A stretch of DNA of 64,000 bases from Heliopora coerulea (taxonomy: Eukaryota > Cnidaria > Anthozoa > Scleralcyonacea > Helioporidae), in NCBI GenBank assembly GCA_030142905.1, contig JASJOG010000047.1, positions 577,001 to 641,000 of the forward strand, in the 5' to 3' direction. The translations under genes and the position numbers were made by a program. Position 1 is the stretch's first letter, and each line of letters starts with the position of its first letter. The notes beneath the pieces are model-generated. The model was not told where the DNA came from. It saw only the letters and a program-made list of their open reading frames with translations, and ran no database searches. Shown piece by piece: positions 31,426-42,929 of the stretch.

Positions 31426-33255
31426 TAGGCTGTTGCGGTATTGAAAAAATATCGATAACCGATACCGGAAAAAAAATACCGATAATATCGATATATCGAT
31501 ATTTTTCCGCGATTGCGTATTGCATAACTTTCAGCCAAATTTGTGTTTAAAAATGACACTAAACAGCCGCGATATGGTAAGAGAGATGTTTTACAAAGTT
31601 TATAAATCGTATTTATTGAACTTCAAGAAAGAATGCTATTTATTTACAAATTTTCTGCTAGTAACACAAGCATGTTTGCTTGGTCCTGTTTTAACTGAGC
31701 TCTTTGCGCGGTGACAATTTGACCGGCTTTGCTAAAGAGTCTCTCAGATGGTGAACTAGTAGCAGAAATTGATAAATATTTCCTTGCGAACTGACTGAGC
31801 ATTGGTAAATTTCTGCCATGGCATTTCCACCACAACAAAGGATCATCATCTCCGTCGATTGCGTCTTTTTGTAAGTATATCTTTATTTCATTTTCCAATC
31901 GATCCCGTGGCGATTGCGCTGGCGATGGCATTTGGCATGACTTCCGCATTCTTGTGAGAGAGCCAAGCGTCTTCTTAACTTTCTTTGGGGGTGGTTGGCT
32001 TTGTCTATCGTCTTCCGCATCGTTGCTCGTCACAAACACAGCTTCTTCAAAAAGAGCATTTTTGACAGCACCAAGCTCGCTTGATTCGTCCAATGATTCA
32101 ACGTCGCCATCTTCCGCATCAGTTAGAAAGTCAGTCTAGCAAATAGAAAGTAAATTTCATTGATAGAAAGTAAATTTTATAATTTTTAATTTTTTATTAA
32201 CTAAACAGATAAAACTGTACCTTAAATCTTGGGTCTAGAAAACATGTGATATCCATCAAAAGTTTTCTTTCTTCACCGGAATATTTGGCTTTAAGGGCGC
32301 TCATTATCTTCTCCTTAATGGACAAGGTCATTGGCAAGTCTCCGTTTTTTGCAGCGAGCTCTTGATCTTCGAGTCGACGAAGGACCTGTTTAAGCGCTGA
32401 TATTCTAAGACATGAAGCAAATGCTTAAAGCCGGGGTGTTCAACGGCATTAAATGGAACGCTGTCTTTTGCCAAGAAATGCGTAATGGCATCTGTGATTT
32501 CCTTCGCGCGTTTATTACTTGATGGTAACGGGCTTTGTTTTTCAATAGCTTCAAAAAAACTTGGCTGGGTTGACTTTCTTGGCAGACATTTGCCGTCTTC
32601 ATTATCGTGGGTATTTGTAGTGGAAGATGATAAGTCACGATGAGAGGAAGACGAAGCTTGTTTATTCTTTTGCAACGTGCTGTATACCATGTAGTGGCTT
32701 GTTTTCAAATGAGACATGAGGTTCGAAGTATTGCACCCCTTGTTCTTGACGATTTTGCCACAAATTTGACACTGGGAATCATCTTTTTCCTTCTTGAAAT
32801 GTTTCCAAACAGCGCTTCGGTTTGGCATCTTGATACTCTGAATGTTAATCTTCAAGTGAAACAGTGTCTGATTTATTCTGCGTTTGTCACAATAATAGTC
32901 TAGTTATTCTAATTTTAGCTTTCTGACTCATCAGATGCGAGATATTTTTAACGAGCTGTGAGGCCAGTGCTTAGTAGCGCGTGAAATGTCCCGTTAGGGA
33001 ATTGAAAATGCAAATTTGCATACACTAGCCGCATTCAAGATTTTGAAGTGTGATATTTTTCATTGTGTTATTTTTCATTGTTTCATTGCGTCCTTGGAAA
33101 AGCTTGATGTGACATTTAAATATACAAACGCAAACGTGAAACCGATAATACCGAAAAATATCGATATTTCGATATATCGAAAATTTCAATATCGAAAAAT
33201 CGATATTTATAAAAAACCGATAATTTTCGGTATATCGATATACCGCAAGAGCCTA
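31426..33255 (-). mobile_element. hAT transposon with BED-finger transposase, internally deleted
   Basis: 8-bp TSD CTACTTTT (31418-31425 and 33256-33263). Inverted ends are TAGGCTGTTGCGGTAT and the inverse of ATACCGCAAGAGCCTA. Both subterminal regions are dense in ATATCGATA/CCGATA palindromic words (31440-31510, 33130-33245), likely transposase-binding sites. Total 1,830 bp, shorter than autonomous hATs. Confidence 0.92.
31644..32828 (-). pseudogene. hAT transposase, ZBED-like, deleted in the middle
   Basis: N-terminus from ATG 32828: BED zinc finger with SAVWKHFKKEKD, CQICGK and HLKTSH, then Ser-rich linker and NKRAKEITDAITHFLAKD (start of the hAT core). Frame changes at about 32400 and the catalytic core is absent. 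The C-terminal dimerisation domain resumes at 32093-31650 (LPMLSQFARKYLSISATSSP, ERLFSKAGQIVTAQRAQL). The missing core means it cannot transpose, although BED finger and dimerisation domain remain readable. Confidence 0.85.
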
Positions 33256-33358
33256 CTACTTTTGCTTCTTTTATTTATTGCATTTTCTGGATAATATGCA
33301 GTATAACATAACAGACAATTAACAGCAGAATTCCAGCTAACTTTATCAATTTTCTGTC

Positions 33359-34519
33359 CTAGTGTGGAACCAATGGTCGGGATTGTTTCAGATATGCTAA
33401 TGGTAAAGTAGGTGGTAAAGGCCAACTCTTGTACTTTGCTGTCTTTTCACAAAACCCTCCCATTTTTATTAATGTGCTGTGAAACTTCCTTAATTCATCT
33501 CGTAACTCATTCGCAGGTTCAATGTACTTAACAGTGCAGCGACCAACAGGGCACTTTAATGTCCCACTTCTGGCATGATATAGCTGCCGCAAACATGGCT
33601 CACAAAAGATGTGACTGCAAGGGCATTTGTAAGGCTTATAGAAACAGTCCAAGCAAACTGGGCAAACAAAATGGTCACCCACCTCCTTATAAATTGGTTT
33701 TGAGATCAACTTTGGTTCTTCAACTTTGAGATTGTTAAACCTGTTTCTAGAATGAAGAAGTTCTCCTCTCCGAGACACTGTAGTAGATCTGTAACACTTA
33801 GAATGTCTTCCAATTTCAACAGATTTGCACTCACTCACAAGACCTTCTTTGTTTTCCTCAGTTCTGGTCTTGCCTTTAGAAGGTGATCCTGTAGTACGTA
33901 TTTTTGCAATTCCAAGACTTTTCTCATACTCTGCTTCAAAATTCATCCTACCTGGAACATTTGCTTCAACCATTAAAATGTTTTTCTCTATCTCTGACTC
34001 TTCTGTAGAGGGAACCGTGGAAAGACTGTGCCTTTCTTTTAACCTAGGTTTTATTGAACCATTTTTGTTGGGCTTTTCGGTCAAAATAGATTGTGAACGC
34101 TGACACGTTTTCTGATTTGTTGGTTGAATAAGTTCCCTGGACGAGGAAATTATGTTCATGTCAACTTTGCCCACTTGAATCCAAATCGCTGGAATGGTGA
34201 AGACCCCACAAGCGCACATAAGACCTAGCACAAAGTCAAACCCTCCGATACGGGCAGCACAGTCCTTTTTCGGACAGTAGATCCTTCCTTTTGTCCACCA
34301 AGACAATTTAATTTCATCTTGGATCCACGAAGGGAGGTCGTCTTCGTTCAGATACAAGCAATTACCACAACTTTTCGGGCTTGTTTCGTGAAAGACCCTG
34401 ACCTTATCCGAGAAAAGAAGATATTTTCGACAAAGTCGACAACGGAGAGAGTAAATGCGTCTGTCTCGTGACATTCCTGATATGTCTGAAACATCAGAAT
34501 CGTCATCAACTTCCGCCAT
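33359..34519 (-). CDS. RNF180: RNF180-like RING E3 ubiquitin ligase
   Basis: E3 ubiquitin ligase that transfers ubiquitin from an E2 to target proteins; the vertebrate protein is membrane-associated. Single open frame of 386 residues from ATG 34519 (context CGGAAGTTG upstream). Residues about 20-115 form the N-terminal Cys-rich domain of RNF180: LRCRLCRKYLLFSD, LPSWIQDEIKLSWWTKGRIY, CPKKDCAARIGGFDFV. The middle is Ser/Thr/Lys-rich and disordered. A C3HC4-type RING at about residues 285-330 has CPVCLDCFYKPYKCPCSH and FCEPCLRQLY, then CPVGRC. Human RNF180 is longer (592 residues); the shorter linker or a missing 3' exon may explain this. It is transcribed away from OSTM1 across a 77-bp gap. Confidence 0.85.
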   Translation of the reverse strand: MAEVDDDSDVSDISGMSRDRRIYSLRCRLCRKYLLFSDKVRVFHETSPKSCGNCLYLNEDDLPSWIQDEIKLSWWTKGRIYCPKKDCAARIGGFDFVLGLMCACGVFTIPAIWIQVGKVDMNIISSSRELIQPTNQKTCQRSQSILTEKPNKNGSIKPRLKERHSLSTVPSTEESEIEKNILMVEANVPGRMNFEAEYEKSLGIAKIRTTGSPSKGKTRTEENKEGLVSECKSVEIGRHSKCYRSTTVSRRGELLHSRNRFNNLKVEEPKLISKPIYKEVGDHFVCPVCLDCFYKPYKCPCSHIFCEPCLRQLYHARSGTLKCPVGRCTVKYIEPANELRDELRKFHSTLIKMGGFCEKTAKYKSWPLPPTLPLAYLKQSRPLVPH

Positions 34520-34596
34520 GTTGTTGGCGCTCTGGGGTGAAAACTGAATGAACCTGGAAACTACTTACATGAGAAAAACATAGAAGAGGAAAATAA
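34520..34596. promoter_or_regulatory. Putative bidirectional promoter between RNF180 and OSTM1
   Basis: Only 77 bp separate the two divergent start codons. No TATA box is obvious. Transcription starts probably lie inside this gap or within the opposite coding regions. Function is inferred from layout only. Confidence 0.5.
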
Positions 34597-34976
34597 ATGA
34601 GGAACATGCTTGAAGCGCTCTATTTTTCAGCTATTTGGCTGCCTTGCACTGCCTTCCTTCAAGAAATAAATTCATATGATGCAGAATTTTCTTCATCAAC
34701 CAATCTTGGAAAAGAGATAAAGACCGAGTGCGGAGCTTTTCTACGTGTGTTCGCCCAGACAACTCAACATTTCAATTGGTGTGCTGTGGAACATGCGAAA
34801 CCCTTACGCTTTTGCGAAAAGTGCACCAAGCAGCACACGAACCTGTTGAAACAAAATCCAATAGCTTTCAATGACAGCAACTGTGTGAAGGATCTTGTAA
34901 AGTCAGAGAGGTTCCAAATTGTAATGAAGGTATATGACTTTCAAACTGGACTTTGGCGCGAAGGCACATTGTGACA
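34597..34976 (+). CDS. OSTM1: OSTM1-like protein, first exon, with probable 1-bp frameshift at its end
   Basis: OSTM1 is the type I membrane beta-subunit of the lysosomal ClC-7 chloride/proton exchanger. Seen: ATG 34597, a hydrophobic signal peptide (about residues 4-21, ALYFSAIWLPCTAFL), then the lumenal Cys pattern CGAFLRVFAQT, FNWCAVEHAKPLRFCEKC and NCVKDLVKSERFQIV, matching the start of the OSTM1 lumenal domain. The frame hits TGA at 34972, 3 bp before a GTAAGT donor (34977). Reading one base shifted near 34962 restores a Cys where the family has one, so a 1-bp insertion or assembly error is likely. Later exons with the rest of the lumenal domain and the membrane span were not found downstream in the window. 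Confidence 0.7.
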
Positions 34977-34979
34977 GTA

Positions 34980-35920
34980 AGTTCGTTAGTTTTAATTTAA
35001 GAAAACAGTTTAAACCTAGAAACTGAGGAATTGTTAATAACAGTGTCAAAGAATCAAGATATTGTAATTCAGATGCTGAGAACATCTGCATTTACGACTT
35101 ACAGTGTACATTTCGGTTAAGACCTAAGTGAATTCTACACGTGTACGTAACAAATAGAAAATTGCTTAACTTTGGCAGTGCTGTGATAGAAACATCACCA
35201 CCTCAACAATATCAACTGGAAAAATGCCTGTTGGAAACATGCAGCATAGCCAAGTGTTGCCAGGTATTTTTCTGGTGGAAATGCTGTCACAAATGTTTCT
35301 GTCATGGCACACAGACACAAGAGCTACTTTTAAACTGTCTCAATTAACTCTTCTGGGCAGGTAAGACTTCTATTATTTTACTTGCTCTGGCTAACACCAG
35401 GCAATTTCAGTCATAAAGGGGAGAGCACCTGCTGGAAAAACCTTGAGGGTATTTGAGAAAATGAGGTTTGTCCAGTCAGAACATACATAGGATGGATGTT
35501 ATGTTATAAAGTTTGTTGTCTTACATTGTTGCCAGTTGGTGACCAAACAAAGGTTGTCAGTCACCAGATGGCAAATCACACTCACCAGATTAGGTCCAAC
35601 TGGGGCAGCAAAATACAAAACAACAGAACAATAGTTGCTCAATCCTGTCCTATTTTTCAGATCAGTGACAACAACGAACCACTGTAAGACAACCTGGACT
35701 TTGACCCAAAAGCCTATACATAAGGTGTGAAGAGAAATCAGAGAGAAGTGCACAGAGAGAGTGACGCCTTAATTCGCAAAATAAAAGAAAGATACAGTCC
35801 CTTGCATGGAATCTACCGAATTAACGAACGAGCACCGCACAACTAGACGAAGATTGTGCGACAACATCTTTGTTATCTATTTCTATGCGTTAGTTAATTG
35901 ATAAGAGATTTACATCGTTA
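34980..35920. other. No gene seen (possible OSTM1 intron)
   Basis: No further OSTM1-like exon recognised. 35389-35432 carries the ACCAGGCAATTTCAGTCATAA version of the repeat also seen near 21280 and 24750. Small Cys-rich ORF at 35141-35347 is not recognised. Confidence 0.35.
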
Positions 35921-35928
35921 ATATTTAC

Positions 35929-36497
35929 CTCCTAAGTCGCACATATCATTGAACTCTTCCAAGTCGAAGGCACAAACCAATCTTGAAGCTTCCGGCATGC
36001 ACGATGCTCTCATGGTATCAAGAAAGTACATTTTGTCCTCTTTTCTAGCATAGACAGACTTGAAACTCTCAAATTGCGAACGGCCGAAAGCACGTTGCCA
36101 CTGATTATTTCCCTCACGTACCGCCCATGCTAGGTTATCAAACAGTTTGCCGCTCTTGTTTTATAGCCTACTATTAAGCTTCTGATGGAGTTAGGACTCG
36201 ACTTTACCAAGAACCTTTCAGTAGTTTGTGTGTTGGTGTAACAGGGAAGCTCTTCTTTACAATGTTTTTTCCAACAGCTCCGATGAAACCGACGCATCGA
36301 GCAACTGCGTGGTTGCCGTCAGATTTGTGGACAGTTTCCCTGACAGTTCGTCGACCGTTGCTTTCCCCCGACCTCAGCGCATCAAAAATGCCCAATTCGC
36401 TACCGGCAAAGATCGCTTGTAACTTAAAAGAGCTATACACTGATTGAATCAATTGATCCAACTGAACAGACATGTCTTCTACGTTTGATTTTGCCAT
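35929..36497 (-). pseudogene. ASMT: Orphan ASMT exon 1, copy D, three frameshifts
   Basis: Minus-strand exon 1 of an ASMT-like gene, from ATG 36497 (MAKSNVEDMSVQLDQLIQ) to the exon end at 35929 before GTAAAT. The dimerisation domain and the linker to DLGG are all recognisable, but the frame changes three times by single bases: in a G5 run near 36367, in an A6 run near 36265 and at about 36150. No exon 2 or 3 lies downstream on this strand; RNF180/OSTM1 occupy that space. It is an isolated duplicated exon or partial gene. The homopolymer location of two lesions leaves sequencing error possible. Confidence 0.8.
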
Positions 36498-36834
36498 GAC
36501 ATCAACTCAAAGGTGCAATGATGCCACTCATCAAACTCGTTTTAAAACGTCGGGCTTCGTGAAACAGGAAAATAAGTATACGGGACCACAGACACCTAAT
36601 CCTATTGAGTATGTGTTTATTTTCGAGCAGGATGACAATCTTCGGCGATGAGATCTTATTACCGTGACTGACATGTTGATGCAGATTTGGCCTTCGCAAC
36701 CGACTAACCACTTCTTCACTAAATAGTTACATAACTTGGAGCTCTTGCGAATTCGAATATGGTAAGAATAAGCTAAACAGAGATTATGGAGAGTAATGAG
36801 TTAAGAAAATGGCATAGAAAATAGACGTTCAGGG

Positions 36835-38758
36835 CAGTGGCGAAGCTGACCATAAATGATTGGTCATGCTATTGTGACTTCAGAGTGAACGCAAGCGCCA
36901 AAGGCGCAAGCCTCCTCTAGGGGGGTCCAGGAGCATGCTCCCCCAGAAAATTTTGAAATCTGGAGTCTCGGAAATGCCATTTCCTGCATTTTGAGGATAG
37001 TTTTTAAGAATTCCGAGCAAGACAAAATGTTGTTTAAAGTAAGCAAAGTACAACATATTTTGGGCTGTTTTATCTTATGTCAGAGCCTATTGCCACGCTT
37101 ATGGAGCACTGAAAAAGCTGTGAGTGAATCCAACATTGATAGTCATGACTGATGATCAAGTCTAGCCCAACATTACTGTTTAATTAAAAATAGAAGTGGA
37201 GACTTACTGTAAGTGTAAAATATTTAACATGATTATGCTTGAAAAATACTTAAGTGAATTGGTCCTCAATACTTTTAACACTGAGTTCACCTCGAGTCTT
37301 CTTTCATGAATTTGTTCATTGCATTCAGTTTCACTGTGAATGGCTTTTCTTTCCTTTGTAAAGATTTTTCGCTGAATTCATCACATCATGCATGCAGATG
37401 TACAAATGGCAGGCAGCACATTCTTAACCAGCAATAAGTCATCACAGTAATGAATAGCTTGAAAATGTCATGGAGAAACAGAATCACTGAATGAATATTT
37501 CTGACACTTCATACACCAACTTGTCTATTTAATCAGCAAAAAGTCATCATATAATGAACCACATCAATAATAATCTGTCTGAATGTATAAATATCATAAT
37601 ATTCCAGATGGTACAGAAAGTCTTTCACCAACTTGATGTCATGATGAAACTGATGCTTCATACACCAACTTGTGTATATAATCAGCAAAAAGGTTATCAT
37701 ATAATAATGAACCACATCAATAATAATCTGAATGTATAAATGTCATAATATTCCAGATGATACAGAAAGTTCTTTACAAACTTGATAATGTCATGGTGAA
37801 ACTGACACTTCATACAGCAACTTGTCTATTTAATCAGCAAAATATTTATCATAGTAATGTACTACATTAAAAATGATCTGATTGAATGCATAAATGTCAT
37901 AATATTCCAGATGATACATGAAGTTCTTCACATACTTGAAAATGCCACAGTGAAACTGACACTTCATACAGCTACTTGTCTATTAATTCAGCAAACATCA
38001 TCATACAATAATAAACCACATCAAAAATTAATGATCCGCCTGAATGCATAAATGTCATAACATTCCAGATGATACAGAAAGTCCTTCACAAACTTGAAAT
38101 GCCATAGGAAAACTGACACTTTATACAGCAAGATGTTGTGAAACTCGAGGTCGAAAGAGCAACTAAGGCCAGCAAAAGAGACGCTTCTTGTCTTCACTAG
38201 GACATAGCCAATCCTTCGTATACCAAACCTCTTGGAACATCATGTCCCTGGTCTTGATCATGAGCTTCGGCATAGGTCTTCGACCAAAGATAACTTTCTG
38301 CTCGCTCACATTTCTTGCAGGAAAAGACTTCCTCAGAAGCTGAGATATGACGCCCCAGTCGTTCTGAAGATCCACACGGTTGACTTTGATCTATATTCGC
38401 CTTTAAACGCTATTTGATCGCTATTAGTCTTGCTACTCAATTTTAAATAACAGGAGTCGTGCTATTGGAAATCAGCATGACCTGAAGCCCAAAACTGGCA
38501 AGGTGCGCATGCGCAAGGGATACTTTGACCAATCCAATGACGCACAAATTTCGTCTTGGTCCTGCTATCTGAGATGAGCATGACTTGCCACAGTCACCCA
38601 TGCACGTAACTCACCGCATAATTCACTAACGCCGTATTCGATTTTTAAAAAAAATTTCGAAGCAAACATCCATTTTCAAGCATGTAAAAAAATTCTTAAC
38701 TCTGGAATATTCTTGGTCATGCTTAGCATGACCAGCATGACTGCTAGCTTCGCCACTG
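36835..38758. mobile_element. Non-autonomous hAT element, 1.9 kb
   Basis: 8-bp TSD GTTCAGGG (36827-36834, 38759-38766). Inverted ends CAGTGGCGAAGCT and AGCTTCGCCACTG. Next to the left end is a GGGGGGTCCAGGAGCATGCT segment typical of many metazoan hAT ends. No transposase; the interior is largely a minisatellite. Confidence 0.92.
37440..38132. repeat. Minisatellite of about 152 bp, four to five copies, inside the hAT
   Basis: Repeating words ACTTCATACACCAACTTGTC, TTAATCAGCAAA, AATGAACCACATCAA and CATAATATTCCAGATG recur at about 37511, 37661, 37813, 37967 and 38122. ORFs here are by-products of the repeat. Confidence 0.85.
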
Positions 38759-38769
38759 GTTCAGGGCAA

Positions 38770-40300
38770 GAATTACAGTAAGTCTTGTTACAAACGTGGC
38801 CGCGATGAGGTAATGCGATATCTGTTTACGATTTGTCTAATTCAAATATTCATCGCCTGGGAATTGAGTTTAGTTCACTTGCTCTTCATACTTAACTTCT
38901 GGCCTTTTCTCCGTGACAAGGTAAGTTAATATATTGTTAAGAACGTATCAGGAAGATTACACTTTGTTTGAAATGGGTGGGAAAATTTGAACAAAGGTTC
39001 CAGGGGCGCAACTAGATGGGGTTTGGGGGGGATCGCGAGCCCTGCCCTTTTTGTGACAGGTCTTACATGTGTCCTGTTAGCGTCAGCTTTTTTCCCCTCA
39101 TTTACGAAAAGCCATGTAGATATACTGCACTCGACATGATCAAATTTGCACTGACAGAGCCTTGATACCAACCAGCGACCCTTGCCTTTCTAGGATTTTG
39201 TTTCCGCCCCCGGGTCACGCTAGGTGAGAATCTTCCAAGAAGTAAATCTCATCGTGACCGTCCTCTCGGCTCACGGCCGGTAGTTGCTATTCCTGTTTCA
39301 CAACACGTATCTCTTTATGACCAAGGGCCTTTGCTCAAAACTTTGGAATTCCCTTGGCCTCAAGACCTTTAAAATTTCGGCATTTAAAAGAACTACAGTT
39401 TAGTGAACACCGTATTTGATTCTTGTGGTTTATTTCATGACTCCTAAAATACTCCAGTTCTACTAAAACGACTGTAGTCTCGGGTTGCATTCAATATTAA
39501 GTTACACTTTTCTCATGATGTTGAGAATGCTCTGGAGAATAAAAGTTATTCATTCTATTTGCTTTGCATGTTTGCTTAAAAGACGTCGTCGTTGAAGTTG
39601 CCGTCCTAGATCTGAAGGTTCCAATGGTCATCAAAACGAACTCAATAGCTCCGCTCAGGCAGCCTTTCTCTGGAAATTTCAAATGGTAATCCCTAGCCTC
39701 AATGTCCACAAAGAAGACTCCAAGAGCTACACCTCGGACTTATATTGCCAAAACAAATGTTCGTCTACGTTCTAAACTGTGGTTAACATAAAATTCTATT
39801 CTGACGTTTTGTTGTACAGATCACAACATCTTCAAAGATACTATTATTATAAATATACTATAGCGGATATATTTACAAAGTGTATATCCACACTATAGCA
39901 TATTTATAATAATAGTATCTCTGAAGGTGTTGTCATGTACGTAACGAAATGTCAGAATAAAATTTCATGATCCCTTTACTTCGCATTTATCCTGAGTTTT
40001 GATATTTCCCACAAGACTACGCTTCCCGCCAGGCCAGTCTCTTGCCAAACCGAACACAATTCATGAAATAATGTCGACCCCGTATACCCGGCCTACAGAG
40101 TATAGTAGTTTTCAACGAGATCTGGATTGAGCAAGACTAAAATTCTGGTGTGCTAGTTTCCAATATCGAGTCAGACCGGAGGCAAGTGTGCACTGTGACA
40201 ATCTTCTGTGAAGTGATCGGACTGTGCAGTATTAGACTAACAATGCCCGATTATACACATCTCAGAAAGCCTCCAGTTACTAATTCCAGAGTTCAAACTA
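38770..40300. repeat. Intergenic repeats; palindromic element at 39786-39968
   Basis: 39340-39740 is the diverged partner of 17850-18350. 39786-39968 is a fold-back: both arms hold ATAATAATAGTAT and TATTCTGAC/GTCAGAATA words and each arm has a CTGAAGGTG/TTGAAGATG hairpin followed by CGAAATG or CAAAACG, the hammerhead-like motif. No coding sequence recognised. Confidence 0.55.
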
Positions 40301-41460
40301 CTAACAGTGATTGACTGCCAATCTAAAGTTTTATTGCAATTTCTGCTGACTCGCAAATTTGTCAGCCAGATTCACGACTTAGCAAATAAATACGAAGGTT
40401 TGCTATTGTTCAGAGACTTTTACAAATTAGAAAAGCCCTCTTATAGATCAATTTTTTTAACAATTCTTCTATGCTATATTGGAGTGACCACTTTTCAAGG
40501 TGGACCGTATATTTTGTGTAGGTTACATCGAAGAAATTGGAGGAGAACTTTCAACGTGTGTAGGTTCTTGGCGTATAAATGCCAAATTTTAAGTGAAAAC
40601 ATGCCGAGGAGAGAAAACAGCCTTTAAAATTGTCCAATTTTCTTTAAAATTACTGACTTTCCCATGATAAATAATCGACTATTGAGCAACAAGTGATCGT
40701 GTTGGTGGCGTGTACTGCACTTCGAGATCTACTGCATAGTCTACGTACTGTAGAGGCCAGAGATTTTTTCTTTTACAGTGGCCGGTTTTATTGATGGAAA
40801 AGGCCGTGGTTGTTTGGCTTTCCCAGGCCACAAAATTTTGATAGATTCAAGAAGGTTTCATGGGCCACATCTAGACGGGAAGCTGCCAATTGAAGATTCC
40901 TGGGCTGTACTATGACATGTAATTTGTTAAACTGCTCTCCAGTATGCTAAAGTAATTTATTAACAGTTTTACCACAATTCACAGGTGGCTGTTTCAATTA
41001 TGCTTCTTTCATTGATATTTGGATTTTTAAACTTTGATGAACCTTTAAATGAACTGCTCTACACAGTCATTTGAAACAGGAAAATGGTTCTCACGATAAG
41101 AATTACATTTGGTAAAAAGTCTTTGTACTTTGCACATATTTACAATATAATGTTTTAATGCTATTGTTTTAGCAATTTTTAAAGAAATATACCATTAAAA
41201 TAGATATTGATGGTATTTGAGGCAAATTTTGCTTTGATAACACTTGCCATTCAAAGGTGTCTAAAGGTTTAGTTATATGAAGTAATCTTAATTTTTCAAT
41301 TCAGTTGTGTTTACAGTTGTGCTGAAACTGTTTTGCTGTTGATCTATAAAACGAATTGTACAAGTTCAATTCAAATATACACAATAAAAGCAACCAACCA
41401 CCTTGTTCTAACTGATGTTGCATTTTGGTTTGGGAGAAAAGTAGCTCGTTCGGAGGGGTG
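40301..41460. other. No recognisable gene
   Basis: An ORF of 106 codons at 40307-40627 (IHDLANKYEGLLLFRDFYKL...) is not recognised and may be chance. The rest is AT-rich with no structure I can support. Confidence 0.3.
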
Positions 41461-41469
41461 CCATGAATT

Positions 41470-42895
41470 TGACATTTAACTAAGGGTGAAGATAGTTTTT
41501 AGCAAGTTTGTAAAGTTTAAGTTTGTCTTCTGTTAATGTTGATTCTTCAAGTGCCATAGTTCTTTCCTCAAACTGTGTAGGTTGTTCACTTGTTAACGCA
41601 GGACCAGTTGGTGGAATGTCTACTGAACTGTCATCAAGTAGGATAGGTCCATCCCAGTCAATACTATACTTGCCAGTTACTTCAATAGGATCAGTACCTT
41701 CTTCAGATGTCATCAATGAACCTTGGACTCAAAGCTGAAAGGGTGTATAGTTGTTTGCTGTGGACATGGGATGTCTCAACCAGGCAGCAGACCATTCATC
41801 CAAACAATGATTTATGTGATGAAGGAATGCATAATGTAAGCACTATAAGTCATTCTCTGCTTAATAGTCCAAGATATTCAGATCTTCCATTAATGAAAAC
41901 AGATTGTGGCAATTGTTTAAAACATCCTTAAATACATCCCAGCAGAGGTGCTCAATTTGTTGATTGTGCATGCTCTTACCCACAAGAGCTGACCCCTTAC
42001 CTGGACCACAAGTGTTTAGCTTATTCTTGACAACATCCACATTTTCAGTTCTCTAACAACATCACACCGGGTTCTGGAGGGCAATTCCCAGTTTTCTACT
42101 GCTTTTATGAAATTTTAGAATACTGTGGCAGCTTCATTGTTAACACTGCAGGGTAAATACACAGGTGTGAAGCCATCCTCACACCCGTGAACAACAAAAC
42201 ACTATTTGACAAGTTTATGATTGCAATCAAAATGCCAGAGTCCAAGTGGCCTTGTTCCATTGTATATACATCATTTAACTGCCATGCACCATCAAGTAGC
42301 CACTCCCTGGGGATCAACTCATGAAAGAGCTTCTCTCATATGATGTCTGATGATGAATATACCCCTTATACCAAGGTGTCCCATCAACATTTTTAATCCA
42401 CATTTTGGATTTGTTCTATTAGTTGCTCTCACTATGTCATCTGATTATCTTGTATTTCTGTGCAAAGGGAATGCACTGAAAGACCGTATTCTTGCATTTG
42501 TCATATTACAGTCCATGAACTCACGTGAAGTAGCTCAGAAATTGAATGGATACTAAACCTGGCTTTTAGAAGCATTGCGAGCAATTCCTTGCTAACTGCA
42601 TATTTTGGTCTACCTGGTTATCCAGTGAAAACAGCATTTTCTCTAATGTTCATCCCTGAGCCCTCTTAAATTGACCATGCACTGCTGAACAAATTGAATA
42701 TTTCTTCTGGTATTCTTGTCAAGGAGTCTATGACAATGACAAGCTTCTGAATTTCTTGAAGCTCTTCTGCTATGTGGCAATTATCAGCACCATGTACACT
42801 AGAAACAATCTCCCTTAATTTGGATGTTATTACGTTTTTGAACTCGGCAGTGAAATCTGTCAGCATGTTCGTTTGTCTTTCTGCCCTGCTCAACG
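41470..42895 (-). pseudogene. Decayed integrase-core (DDE) gene
   Basis: Minus-strand remains of an integrase-core protein family common in cnidarian and fish genomes, similar to retroviral-type integrases. Pieces in several frames: GRPKYAVSKELLAMLL (about 42620), GCEDGFTPVYLPCSVNNEAA (about 42170), then NVDVVKNKL, GPGKGSALVGKSMHNQQIEH and CWDVFKD (about 42030-41900), which correspond to the second-Asp and Glu parts of the core, and an acidic C-terminal tail at 41716-41480. Many stops. Family is a motif-based guess. Confidence 0.55.
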
Positions 42896-42929
42896 TACCA
42901 GCTACTCACAAACACATGAAATTTTGCTA

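Noticed and set aside
37530..38051. Several 60-codon ORFs
   Set aside because: Produced by the 152-bp minisatellite in both strands.
40307..40627. 106-codon ORF as a gene
   Set aside because: No recognisable motif, start context or neighbours supporting it.
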